Source: Halieaceae bacterium UBA6060
GTDB lineage: Bacteria > Pseudomonadota > Gammaproteobacteria > Pseudomonadales > Halieaceae
Assembly (NCBI GenBank): GCA_002428935.1
Contig: DIYG01000103.1
Span: forward strand, 1-6,003
Direction of reading: 5' to 3'
Length of the DNA: 6,003 nucleotides
Shown: piece after piece, positions 1 through 6,003 of the stretch
Position numbering within the stretch: position 1 is the stretch's first letter
Layout: each line of letters starts with the position of its first letter
Notes under the pieces: generated by a model
Database searches by the model: none
What the model was told of the DNA's origin: nothing
The model's input: the letters and a program-made list of their open reading frames with translations, nothing else
Program-made: the position numbers and the translations under genes

Positions 1-3
1 GGT

Positions 4-25
4 CCCCACCCCGCGCGGGGTGGGG
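4..25. repeat. Perfect 22-bp GC-rich palindrome upstream of mutY
   Basis: Positions 4-25 equal their own reverse complement; each half is CCCCACCCCGC or its complement. As RNA this could form a 9-bp stem (4-12 with 17-25) closed by a GCGC loop. The G run continues to 28, so the top strand has several G tracts (17-20, 22-28, 37-39, 58-60) that might also form a quadruplex. No T run follows the hairpin on the plus strand, so it is not a standard intrinsic terminator for an upstream gene. It could be an operator, a factor-assisted terminator or a structured leader; the sequence does not decide. Confidence 0.6.
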
Positions 26-85
26 GGGCCCAAAAAGGGAAGCCGCGCATTATACGTGGGCAAAACCCTCTCTTCATTGGCAATT

Positions 86-103
86 CTAGCGCTCCACCGC
101 TAG
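86..103 (+). repeat. Small inverted repeat in the mutY leader
   Basis: CTAGCG (86-91) and CGCTAG (98-103) are exact inverted repeats separated by six bases, ending 13 bases before the mutY ATG. A six-pair hairpin here would lie just upstream of the ribosome-binding region, which has no good Shine-Dalgarno match, so an effect on mutY translation is conceivable. The right arm contains the mutY-frame-independent stop TAG at 101-103. Such short repeats also occur by chance. Confidence 0.3.
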
Positions 104-116
104 GCTCCCCTCGCCT

Positions 117-1211
117 ATGAACCCTTTCGCCCAAAGACTGCTGGACTGGTACGCCCACCATGGTCGGCACGACCTCCCCTGGCAGCGCGATGGGACGCCC
201 TACCATGTCTGGTTGTCCGAGATCATGCTTCAGCAGACCCAGGTAGCGACGGTAATCCCCTACTACGAACGCTTTGTGAAGCGCTTTCCCACGGTCGCCG
301 AGCTGGCCGAGGGTGACGCGGACACCGTGCTCCACCATTGGAGCGGTCTGGGCTACTACGCCCGGGCCCGAAACCTTCATCGCGCAGCAAAAATCGTGGT
401 CGATACCCACGGGGGACAATTCCCCGCCGATCTGGAACTACTCGAAGCCCTCCCGGGCGTGGGCCGTTCCACGGCGGGCGCTATCTTATCCAGTGCTTTG
501 GGTGGTCGAGCACCCATTCTAGATGGCAACGTAAAGCGGGTTCTGGCGCGCTATCACGCCGTAGAGGGCTGGCCGGGCCAGACTGCCGTGGCGCAAAGGC
601 TGTGGGACCTTGCCGAGGAATACACGCCGCAAGAATCCGTTGCCGAGTACACCCAGGCCATCATGGATCTCGGGGCCACCTTGTGCACGCGCCGCAAACC
701 CGCCTGCGAACGCTGTCCCCAGAGGGAGGATTGCGCGGCCCGAGCCCTGGGCCGTGCCGAAGACTTCCCGGGACGAAAACCCAGGCGGGAGAAACCCACC
801 CGTCGCACCGTATTTGTCATCGCCTGCACCCCAGGCGGTGGACTGTTTTTGGAACGCAGGCCCGACTCCGGTATCTGGGGCGGTCTGTGGTGCTTCCCAG
901 AAGTTGAGAACCTCGCTCAGGCCAAAGCGCTCTGCCGGGATCAATTGGTCACCGACGTGCAAAGCGAGCGCAATCTGACCCCCTTGCGGCACAGCTTTAG
1001 CCACTATCACCTTGAGATCAGTCCCGTACTGCTTACACTTGCGCGAGAACCGGTAGCGATTCGTGAAAGCGACACCTTGAGGTCCTGGTCCGCAACACAG
1101 CTTCCCCCCGTGGGCCTCGCGGCCCCGGTGAAGAAGATCTGGCAGCAAGTAGCCATGGAGCTCGGCAATTCCACACCCGGTGAACCCCAGCAAGGAGAAA
1201 TACCCCTATGA
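117..1211 (+). CDS. mutY: A/G-specific adenine DNA glycosylase MutY
   Basis: Base-excision repair enzyme that removes adenine mispaired with 8-oxoguanine, limiting G:C to T:A transversions. The 364-aa product has the full MutY layout: catalytic Glu35 in LSEIMLQQTQV, helix-hairpin-helix LPGVGRSTAGAI (about 112-123), catalytic Asp136 in ILDGNVKR, and a [4Fe-4S] cluster motif with Cys190, Cys197, Cys200 and Cys206 in the canonical 6-2-5 spacing. A C-terminal NUDIX-like 8-oxoG recognition domain (about 229-345) includes the FSH loop (294-296) in RHSFSHYHLEI. Length is close to E. coli MutY (350 aa). The start is fixed: an in-frame stop lies at 87-89 and no other start codon lies between it and the ATG. 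Shine-Dalgarno is weak. The last codons overlap yggX by ATGA and contain its ribosome-binding site, so the two are probably one operon. Intact, no missing residue seen. Confidence 0.97.
   Translation: MNPFAQRLLDWYAHHGRHDLPWQRDGTPYHVWLSEIMLQQTQVATVIPYYERFVKRFPTVAELAEGDADTVLHHWSGLGYYARARNLHRAAKIVVDTHGGQFPADLELLEALPGVGRSTAGAILSSALGGRAPILDGNVKRVLARYHAVEGWPGQTAVAQRLWDLAEEYTPQESVAEYTQAIMDLGATLCTRRKPACERCPQREDCAARALGRAEDFPGRKPRREKPTRRTVFVIACTPGGGLFLERRPDSGIWGGLWCFPEVENLAQAKALCRDQLVTDVQSERNLTPLRHSFSHYHLEISPVLLTLAREPVAIRESDTLRSWSATQLPPVGLAAPVKKIWQQVAMELGNSTPGEPQQGEIPL
1193..1197 (+). promoter_or_regulatory. Ribosome-binding site of yggX inside mutY
   Basis: AGGAG lies within the last codons of mutY, ten bases before the yggX ATG at 1208. 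The spacing is slightly long but it is the only good Shine-Dalgarno match nearby. It favours the ATG at 1208 over the in-frame ATG at 1217, which would be 19 bases away. Together with the ATGA overlap it suggests translational coupling. Confidence 0.7.
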
Positions 1212-1480
1212 GCCGAATGGTGCAGTGTCGAAAGTATCAGCAGGAGCTCCCCGGTCTGGACGCGCCGCCCTTTCCAGGCCCTCGGGGGCAAGATCTTTTT
1301 GACCATGTGTCCAAACGCGCCTGGGATGAGTGGCAGAGCCACCAGACCATGCTTATCAACGAAAAGCACCTGAGTCTGATGGATGCCGATACCCGGAAGT
1401 ATCTCCAGGGCGAAATGGAGAAGTTTCTCTCAGGAGAAGCGTACGATCAGGCGGAAGGATATATTCCGCCCGATGCTTAG
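1208..1480 (+). CDS. yggX: Fe(2+)-trafficking / oxidative damage protection protein YggX
   Basis: Small cytoplasmic protein of 90 aa; E. coli YggX has 91. The family is linked to protection of iron-sulfur proteins from oxidative damage and proposed to handle labile Fe(II). Recognisable features are the N-terminal MSRMVQC with conserved Cys7, the PFPGPRGQ-(x)n-VSKRAWDEWQ helix region (about 21-43), the family signature QTMLINEKHLSLMDADTRKYL (46-66), and the closing EGYIPP. It follows mutY with an ATGA overlap, an arrangement also seen in E. coli. Joint expression makes sense because MutY itself carries a [4Fe-4S] cluster. The gene ends 20 bp before the stop of the convergent dehydrogenase, and I see no terminator hairpin in that gap. 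Confidence 0.96.
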   Translation: MSRMVQCRKYQQELPGLDAPPFPGPRGQDLFDHVSKRAWDEWQSHQTMLINEKHLSLMDADTRKYLQGEMEKFLSGEAYDQAEGYIPPDA

Positions 1481-1500
1481 GATGCGCCTGGTCTTGTCAG

Positions 1501-2367
1501 CTAGTACGCCGTAGCGGTCTTCGTTGGCAGGTTGTCGGCAATCTCATCGGGGACGAAGAAGTCACGGAACAGGTCATGTCCGACTTCCACCGCATACTGA
1601 TCGAAGTCCGTAACGCCTTTCTCCCGCAGTAGCACCTCATCGATAAAGAAGTTCCCACTGCATTCCGCAGAAGGGCTCGTGAGGATGTGGTACGCCGCAT
1701 CCGCCATGATGTCGGTGGTTCGACTGCTTTTGCTCATGGCATCGCCCCCGAGCACATTGCGCACCGCCGCCGTATCGATGGCCGTCAGAGGCCACAGGGA
1801 ATTTACCGCGATACCGTCGACGGCCAGTTCCTTACTCATGCCCAGGGTGCACAAGCTCATACCCATCTTGGCAATGGTGTACGCCACATGGGGGGCGAAC
1901 CACTTGGCGTCCATATCCAAGGGCGGAGCCAGATTGAGGATATGAGCGTTGCTGCCCTTCTTCAGATGAGGGATGCACACCTTTGAGGTCAGAAAGGTGC
2001 CCCGGGTGTTGATCTCGTTCATGAGATCGTAACGCTTCATATCCGTATCCAGGGTTGGCGTGGGACTGATGGCGCTGGCGTTATTGATGCAGATATCAAT
2101 GCCACCGAAGGTCTCGACGGTTTTATCGACCGCCGCCTGGACCTGATCTTCAAAGCGAATATCACACACCGCCGCCAGGGCCTTGCCGCCGGCTTCCTCG
2201 ATTTCTTCTGCCGCCGTGAAAATCGTGCCCGGCAGTTTGGGATGAGGTTCGGTAGTTTTTGCGGCAATGGTGATGTTGGCACCATCGCGGGCCGCACGTT
2301 TGGCGATAGCCAGGCCAATACCGCGACTGGCACCGGTTATAAAAATGGTTTTTCCAGCAAGACTCAT
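1501..2367 (-). CDS. HSDL2-like short-chain dehydrogenase/reductase (SDR)
   Basis: Cytoplasmic NAD(P)-dependent oxidoreductase of 288 aa; substrate unknown. The Rossmann motif TGASRGIG is at 11-18, NNAS at 95-98, the structural Asn120 in NEINTRGTF, and the active-site YTIAK at 163-167 (Tyr163, Lys167). The phrases AAKTTEPHPKLPGTI (35-49), WFAPHVAYTIAKMGM and ADAAYHIL mark the subgroup of human HSDL2, but the SCP2 sterol-carrier domain of the animal protein is absent, as in most bacterial members. Odd point: members I recall read SPPL where this one reads APPL (147-150), so the usual catalytic Ser is Ala; codon 1929-1927 reads GCT. A GGAG ribosome site six bases upstream supports the ATG. It is transcribed alone within the window, convergent with yggX and divergent from the exported-protein gene. 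Family call firm; physiological role (lipid or steroid-like substrates) is a guess. Confidence 0.92.
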   Translation of the reverse strand: MSLAGKTIFITGASRGIGLAIAKRAARDGANITIAAKTTEPHPKLPGTIFTAAEEIEEAGGKALAAVCDIRFEDQVQAAVDKTVETFGGIDICINNASAISPTPTLDTDMKRYDLMNEINTRGTFLTSKVCIPHLKKGSNAHILNLAPPLDMDAKWFAPHVAYTIAKMGMSLCTLGMSKELAVDGIAVNSLWPLTAIDTAAVRNVLGGDAMSKSSRTTDIMADAAYHILTSPSAECSGNFFIDEVLLREKGVTDFDQYAVEVGHDLFRDFFVPDEIADNLPTKTATAY

Positions 2368-2487
2368 GGGCTACTCCGGGTTTAGAGGGTTGTCGTGAGA
2401 GGCTTCCCCAGGGGGCTTGTCACCCTATTGCAAAACTCCGAGGGTTTAAAGACAGTGTCCAATTCCCGTTGTCACCGGAATTCGAAG
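2368..2487. promoter_or_regulatory. Divergent intergenic region between SDR and exported-protein genes
   Basis: These 120 bp separate two divergent genes and must hold promoters for both unless transcription enters from elsewhere. I see no strong sigma70 pair on either strand. Weak elements include TTGTCA (2417-2422), TTTAAA (2445-2450), and a small dyad GACA-G-TGTC (2451-2459). The octamer TTGTCACC occurs twice in direct orientation (2417-2424 and 2469-2476), 52 bp apart, and might be a regulator site. The exact promoters are not resolved. Confidence 0.4.
2374..2377 (-). promoter_or_regulatory. Ribosome-binding site of the SDR gene
   Basis: On the minus strand GGAG precedes the ATG (2367-2365) with six intervening bases, an ordinary spacing that supports this start codon. 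Confidence 0.6.
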
Positions 2488-3330
2488 ATGCTTCGCTCCT
2501 CGCCCACCCTCGCCACGCGAATGCTGATAGTCGCGCTTTGGCTGCTGCAGCGAGATGCCCTCGCCCACGAAACCTGGCTCCTGCCCGACAGCTTTTCCCC
2601 CGCAACGGATTCCACGGTGATGTTTCGCATGACCAGTGGCATGGGTTTTCCCGCCCTGGGCTCGGTCATTACCGCTGATCGGGTACTGGAGGCGAAGATC
2701 GCCAGCGGAACGGATACCAAGATCCTCTCCGTGGTAAAGGAAATCGAGGGAGCTCTAGAGCTTTCCGGCAAGGCGGAGCGGGGCTCTAACTGCGCCTGGG
2801 TCCGCCTCGCGCCGCGCATCCTGCAAATTGATGAGCACGATGCTGTTACCCACTACCTTGAGGAAATCGGAGCCCCAGATCACATCTGGTCGACCTGGCG
2901 GGCTACGCGGGACGAGGACGTCTGGCGTGAGTCTTATCGCAAACTGGCAAAAACCGCCCTACGTACAGAAGATGCCTCAAACCTGGCCGCGTCCACAGCG
3001 GAGCAAGGGTGCTGGACGCAGGCTAGCACTGGACGTCTGGAACTGATTCCCGCAACCGATCCCACGGCACTCGAGGGCGGTGACTCACTGAAGGTCCGCG
3101 TGACCTTCGACGGACAGCCCCTGGCCGGTTTGGCCCTGGGTCTCCTCCGCGAGGGTGATACTCCCGGCCCCCTCCTGCGCAGCGACGAAGGGGGGCAAGC
3201 CACGCTCACTCTTGGAGGACCGGGCCGCTATATGATCTACGCTACCCATTTGCGGCCCGCCAAGGAAAGCGAGTACAACTGGGAAAGCGACTTCATTACC
3301 TACACCTTCGAGGTTCGAAACCGATCATGA
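2488..3330 (+). CDS. Exported DUF4198-type protein
   Basis: Predicted periplasmic protein of 280 aa, of the DUF4198 type judged from HETWLLPDSF directly after the signal peptide and from the C-terminal beta-rich part ending in ESDFITYTFEV. DUF4198 proteins are poorly understood; some lie beside nickel or cobalt uptake genes. The signal peptide has Arg3 and Arg11, a hydrophobic stretch MLIVALWLL (12-20) and an ALA cleavage site before His27, giving a mature N-terminal His. Cys102 and Cys175 could form a disulfide. Residues about 188-278 resemble a carboxypeptidase-regulatory or Ig-like beta fold (VRVTFDGQPLAGLALGLLREG, then a GGQATLTL phrase). I chose ATG 2488 (weak GGAA 7 bases upstream) because it places the signal peptide at the N terminus; an in-frame GTG at 2395 would add 31 residues unlike an export signal, and ATG 2521 has no ribosome site. 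The stop overlaps the next start by ATGA. Function unknown; family call moderately sure. Confidence 0.8.
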   Translation: MLRSSPTLATRMLIVALWLLQRDALAHETWLLPDSFSPATDSTVMFRMTSGMGFPALGSVITADRVLEAKIASGTDTKILSVVKEIEGALELSGKAERGSNCAWVRLAPRILQIDEHDAVTHYLEEIGAPDHIWSTWRATRDEDVWRESYRKLAKTALRTEDASNLAASTAEQGCWTQASTGRLELIPATDPTALEGGDSLKVRVTFDGQPLAGLALGLLREGDTPGPLLRSDEGGQATLTLGGPGRYMIYATHLRPAKESEYNWESDFITYTFEVRNRS

Positions 3331-3836
3331 CAGTCCCAAAGGCGTGCGGCCTTGCCCTTCGGTTTCTCGGTCAGCAACGGACACTCCTCCTGGCCATCGT
3401 CACCGCAACGCTCGTGGCCTGTGCCAATGTCGGTCTGGAAGCCTTCGATGCTCCCGACGTGGAACTGCTGGGCCTCGCACCCCTTCCCAGCCAGGGCATG
3501 GAGGCGCGGTTTCAGGTTCGCCTGCGTATCGTCAACCCCAACCCCATCGCCCTTGAAATCGACGGCATGGCGTACGAGGTGTTCCTTCGCGACAGCAAGG
3601 TACTCACCGGCGCAAGCAATCAAGAAGTGGTTATCGATGCCTACAGCGAAGGGACCGCCGAGCTTGAGGTCGCCGCCGGTATGCTCGGCTCTCTCGCCCT
3701 CATCCGCGACCTTATGAGCGCACCCCCCGAGGATGGGCTCCCCTATCGATTGGAAGCCAAGCTCTCGCGGAAAGGCCTCGGCGGCTCCATGCGCGTGGAG
3801 CGTGAAGGAGTGCTTAACCTAGACGGTGGACGGTGA
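3327..3836 (+). CDS. LEA14-like (LEA_2/WHy domain) lipoprotein
   Basis: Predicted lipoprotein of 169 aa. The N terminus has basic residues (Lys5, Arg12, Arg18), a hydrophobic stretch TLLLAIVTATLVA (19-31) and the lipobox LVAC with Cys32 as the lipidated residue. Ala at +2 (no Asp) points to the outer membrane under the Lol rule known from E. coli. The rest (about 44-166) looks like a single LEA_2/WHy beta-sandwich: VELLGLAPLP, then RFQVRLRIVNPNPIALEIDGM, where the NPNP phrase and the following strand are characteristic, then AELEV and a closing REGVLNLD. Plant LEA14 relatives are stress proteins; the bacterial lipoproteins have no settled role. ATGA overlap with the DUF4198 gene and a poor Shine-Dalgarno suggest translational coupling and a shared envelope task. 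The last 18 bp overlap the 3' end of the convergent ATPase gene. Confidence 0.85.
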   Translation: MTVPKACGLALRFLGQQRTLLLAIVTATLVACANVGLEAFDAPDVELLGLAPLPSQGMEARFQVRLRIVNPNPIALEIDGMAYEVFLRDSKVLTGASNQEVVIDAYSEGTAELEVAAGMLGSLALIRDLMSAPPEDGLPYRLEAKLSRKGLGGSMRVEREGVLNLDGGR

Positions 3837-6003
3837 GGGATCGCTCGAGGCCCGACGCCTCTGCAGATACCAAACCGCCCGCTTCTCCACCTCCAGAATA
3901 AGGAGCACCACCACACCAATGACCACAATCTGCAATCCCTCAGAAATAGACAGGGGTTGGGTGCCGAAGAAATCCTCCATAAACGGTGCATAGGTAAACA
4001 GAAACTGCAGCGCCGTAACGCTGGTAATCGCTATCAGCACCGGTGGAGTTCCCAGGGCGCCCTTCCAGGTTAGCGATGGTTCGTTGAGGTAGCGAACGGA
4101 GAACAGATAGAAAATCTCCATGACCACCAGGGTATTTACGGCGATGGTCCGGGCCACTTCTACGGATGCCCCCTGAGCCTGGGCAAAATAGAACTTGCCA
4201 AATATTCCCGCCATGAACAGGGTGGATACGAACAATACCCGCCAGAGTACAAAGGGAGACAGAATAGGCTCGTCGGCAGGACGAGGCGGGCGGGCCATCA
4301 CACCCCGCTCCGCAGACTCAAAGGCCAGCGCCATGGCCAGGAGCACCGACGACACCATGTTCACCCAGAGAATCTGTACCGGCGTAATGGGCAGGGTCAA
4401 TCCAAGCATCAAGGCAGCGACCAGCGACAAAGACTCGCCGCCGTTCACCGGCAACAGAAACACAATAGCCTTCTTAAGATTGTCGTAAACCGTACGACCC
4501 GCCTTTACGGCCGCGGCGATGGTCGCGAAGTTGTCGTCGGCCAGGACCACCTCCGAGGCCTCCTTCGCCGCCTCCGTACCCTTGCCTCCCATGGCAATAC
4601 CCACGTCGGCGCGCTTTAGGGCGGGTGCATCGTTGACGCCGTCGCCAGTCATGGCGACCACGGCACCACCGCGCTGGAGGGCCTCGACCAGTCGGAGTTT
4701 GTGCTCGGGACTGGTCCGCGCGAACACGTCGTAGTCCGTGGCGTACCGGGTCAACTCCTCGTCATCCAAAGCGTCAATGGCGGCGCCTTCGAGCACTTTC
4801 TCCGTGTTTGTAAGATGCAGCTGACGCCCGATGGCTGCGGCCGTGCCGGCGTGATCACCGGTAATCATCTTCACCCGGATACCAGCGGCACGGCACTCTT
4901 TTACAGCCACTATGGCCTCATCCCGAGGTGGATCGATAAGGCCAACGAAGCCGAGGATCGATACCTCACCCGCCACATCCTCAAAAAGCAGATCGCTGTG
5001 CGCGTGATGGGTGGGCTTATGGGCGATAGCGAGAACCCTCTGACCTTCCGCAGCAACGGCATCCGCCTGGGCGTGCCAGAACTCTTCATCGAGCGGCTCG
5101 TCGACCCCCGATGCGGAACGCTGCTTGTCGCACATGGCCAGGATTACTTCCGGCGCACCTTTGACAAGAATCTCCCGAGCGCCGGTGTGATCGTGGCGCA
5201 GGCTCGCCATAAAGCGATGCGCCGCATCAAAGGGAATGGCATCGGTTTGGGGCCACTGGTGTCGCTCTCCATCGGGGTCAAAGCCCGCCTTGCAGGCAAA
5301 GGCCACCAGGGCTCCCTCCATGGGGTCCCCCACCACGGACCAGTCGTCCCCTTCCCCGAGCAACTCGGCCTCGTTGCACAGCAGCGATGCCCGGGCGATC
5401 TCCAGCAATAGGGGGTGCTCTTCAACAGCCACCTCTTCGCCGTCGAGGGAAAACCCGCCGTGGGGCGTATACCCCGTGCCGGAAACGGCAAAGCGCTGCT
5501 CCGTGGTTGCCACGCAGGTAACGGTCATCTCATTTTTGGTCAGCGTTCCCGTCTTGTCGGAACAGATCACCGACACGGAACCCAGCGCTTCGATAGCGGG
5601 TAAGCGACGAACGATGGCGTTGCGCCGGGCCATGCCCTGCACGCCGATGGCCAGGGTAACCGTGAGAATGGCCGGTAGGCCCTCAGGGATCGCCGCCACA
5701 GATAAGCCAACCAGCGCCATGAACAGTTCACTGAACTCGTAGTCGCCCACGGTTAGACCAAAAGCCAGCACCAACGCGCTGAAGGCGAGGATGAATCCCG
5801 TAAGCCACTTGGCGAACACCGCCATTTGACGAATCAGTGGAGTTTCCGTGCTTTGCACATCGGCGAGCATGCCGCTGATGCGACCAATCTCCGTTTCCGC
5901 CCCCGTGGCCACCGCCACACCGCGACCTTGTCCTGCGGCAACCATGGTTCCCGAGTAAGCCATGGACCGCCGATCCCCCAGGGGCGCATCACCCGCAACC
6001 GGG
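3819..6003 (-). CDS. P2-type cation-transporting ATPase, C-terminal ~727 aa (start outside window)
   Basis: Inner-membrane pump that couples ATP hydrolysis to cation transport. The frame stays open to the window edge, so the Met at 5963-5961 is internal: the residues before it (DAPLGDRRS) belong to the conserved actuator-domain region. Numbered from that Met: phosphorylation motif DKTGTLT with Asp136, KGAPE (268-272), TGD (368-370), TGDGVNDAP (439-447). Membrane helices M3-M10 are visible, with M4 PEGLP (93-97), M5 NGGE (507-510), M6 WVNMVSS (533-539) and M8 Glu616. Missing are M1, M2 and the first part of the actuator domain with TGES. By my alignment SERCA calcium ligands Glu309, Asn768, Glu771, Asn796 and Glu908 match Glu94, Asn507, Glu510, Asn535 and Glu616, but Asp800 is Ser539 and Thr799 is Ser538. 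Resembles SERCA/PacL-type pumps, yet ion specificity is open. Its tail is basic (QRRR) then Ser/Pro-rich. It ends tail-to-tail over the lipoprotein gene; promoter not in view. Confidence 0.95.
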   Translation of the reverse strand, partial: PVAGDAPLGDRRSMAYSGTMVAAGQGRGVAVATGAETEIGRISGMLADVQSTETPLIRQMAVFAKWLTGFILAFSALVLAFGLTVGDYEFSELFMALVGLSVAAIPEGLPAILTVTLAIGVQGMARRNAIVRRLPAIEALGSVSVICSDKTGTLTKNEMTVTCVATTEQRFAVSGTGYTPHGGFSLDGEEVAVEEHPLLLEIARASLLCNEAELLGEGDDWSVVGDPMEGALVAFACKAGFDPDGERHQWPQTDAIPFDAAHRFMASLRHDHTGAREILVKGAPEVILAMCDKQRSASGVDEPLDEEFWHAQADAVAAEGQRVLAIAHKPTHHAHSDLLFEDVAGEVSILGFVGLIDPPRDEAIVAVKECRAAGIRVKMITGDHAGTAAAIGRQLHLTNTEKVLEGAAIDALDDEELTRYATDYDVFARTSPEHKLRLVEALQRGGAVVAMTGDGVNDAPALKRADVGIAMGGKGTEAAKEASEVVLADDNFATIAAAVKAGRTVYDNLKKAIVFLLPVNGGESLSLVAALMLGLTLPITPVQILWVNMVSSVLLAMALAFESAERGVMARPPRPADEPILSPFVLWRVLFVSTLFMAGIFGKFYFAQAQGASVEVARTIAVNTLVVMEIFYLFSVRYLNEPSLTWKGALGTPPVLIAITSVTALQFLFTYAPFMEDFFGTQPLSISEGLQIVVIGVVVLLILEVEKRAVWYLQRRRASSDPSPSTV

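Noticed and set aside
4..39. Palindrome as an intrinsic terminator
   Set aside because: The hairpin is followed by G, C and A runs on the plus strand, not T; on the minus strand the T run precedes the hairpin instead of following it.
1..120. Open frame from the window edge ending in TGA at 118-120, overlapping the mutY start
   Set aside because: It could be the tail of an upstream gene, but the 39 residues are low-complexity Gly/Pro/Arg sequence through the palindrome, and the other two frames are also open for most of this short stretch, so it is not informative.
338..907. A 189-codon forward frame inside mutY
   Set aside because: Out-of-frame shadow of mutY; Arg/Pro/Gly-rich product typical of shifted GC-rich coding sequence.
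519..1193. A 224-codon reverse open frame opposite mutY
   Set aside because: Fully inside mutY, whose catalytic and cluster residues are all in place; no recognisable domain in the reverse product.
2395..2487. GTG at 2395 as the start of the DUF4198-type gene
   Set aside because: The extra 31 residues would bury the signal peptide, and the region is needed for divergent promoters and lies just beyond the SDR ribosome site.
4701..5411. A 236-codon forward open frame opposite the P-type ATPase
   Set aside because: It lies wholly antisense to strongly conserved ATPase sequence, its product resembles no family I know, and such frames are expected in GC-rich DNA.
5961..5963. Met at 5963 as the true start of the ATPase
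   Set aside because: The frame continues upstream to the window edge with conserved P-type ATPase residues, and a pump beginning here would lack M1, M2 and the actuator motif.

Overview
The window comes from a GC-rich bacterial chromosome, probably a gammaproteobacterium. The main support is the mutY-yggX pair, which is adjacent and translationally coupled as in Escherichia coli and many other gammaproteobacteria, together with Gram-negative envelope proteins (a signal-peptide protein and a lipoprotein). The HSDL2-like dehydrogenase would suit an environmental, perhaps marine, lineage, but that is inference. I see no mobile element, tRNA, rRNA or CRISPR, and the window looks like ordinary chromosomal backbone.

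Layout. Positions 1-116 are a leader with a perfect 22-bp GC palindrome (4-25) and a small inverted repeat (86-103). A forward operon follows: mutY (117-1211, adenine glycosylase) and yggX (1208-1480, iron-trafficking / oxidative-damage protection), overlapping by ATGA. Convergent to it, 20 bp away, is an HSDL2-type short-chain dehydrogenase (1501-2367, minus). A divergent intergenic region (2368-2487) separates this from a second forward pair: an exported DUF4198-type protein (2488-3330) coupled by ATGA to a LEA14/WHy-domain lipoprotein (3327-3836). The lipoprotein gene ends inside the 3' end of a convergent P2-type cation-transporting ATPase (3819-6003, minus), whose N-terminal part lies beyond the window.

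How the genes relate. MutY removes adenine opposite 8-oxoguanine, and YggX protects iron-sulfur proteins (MutY is one) from oxidative damage, so the first operon is a coherent oxidative-damage unit. The DUF4198 protein and the lipoprotein form a probable envelope pair of unknown function. The dehydrogenase and the ATPase are separate transcription units with no clear functional link to their neighbours.

Most notable points: (i) the dehydrogenase keeps Tyr and Lys of the catalytic set but has Ala at the usual Ser position; (ii) the ATPase resembles SERCA closely in M4, M5 and M8 but has Ser where SERCA has the Asp shared by both calcium sites, so calcium should not be assumed; (iii) signal-peptide cleavage of the DUF4198 protein would expose an N-terminal histidine, a possible metal ligand; (iv) two convergent gene ends are packed with little or negative spacing and no visible terminator. 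I found no convincing new multi-gene system; the exported-protein/lipoprotein pair is the nearest candidate.
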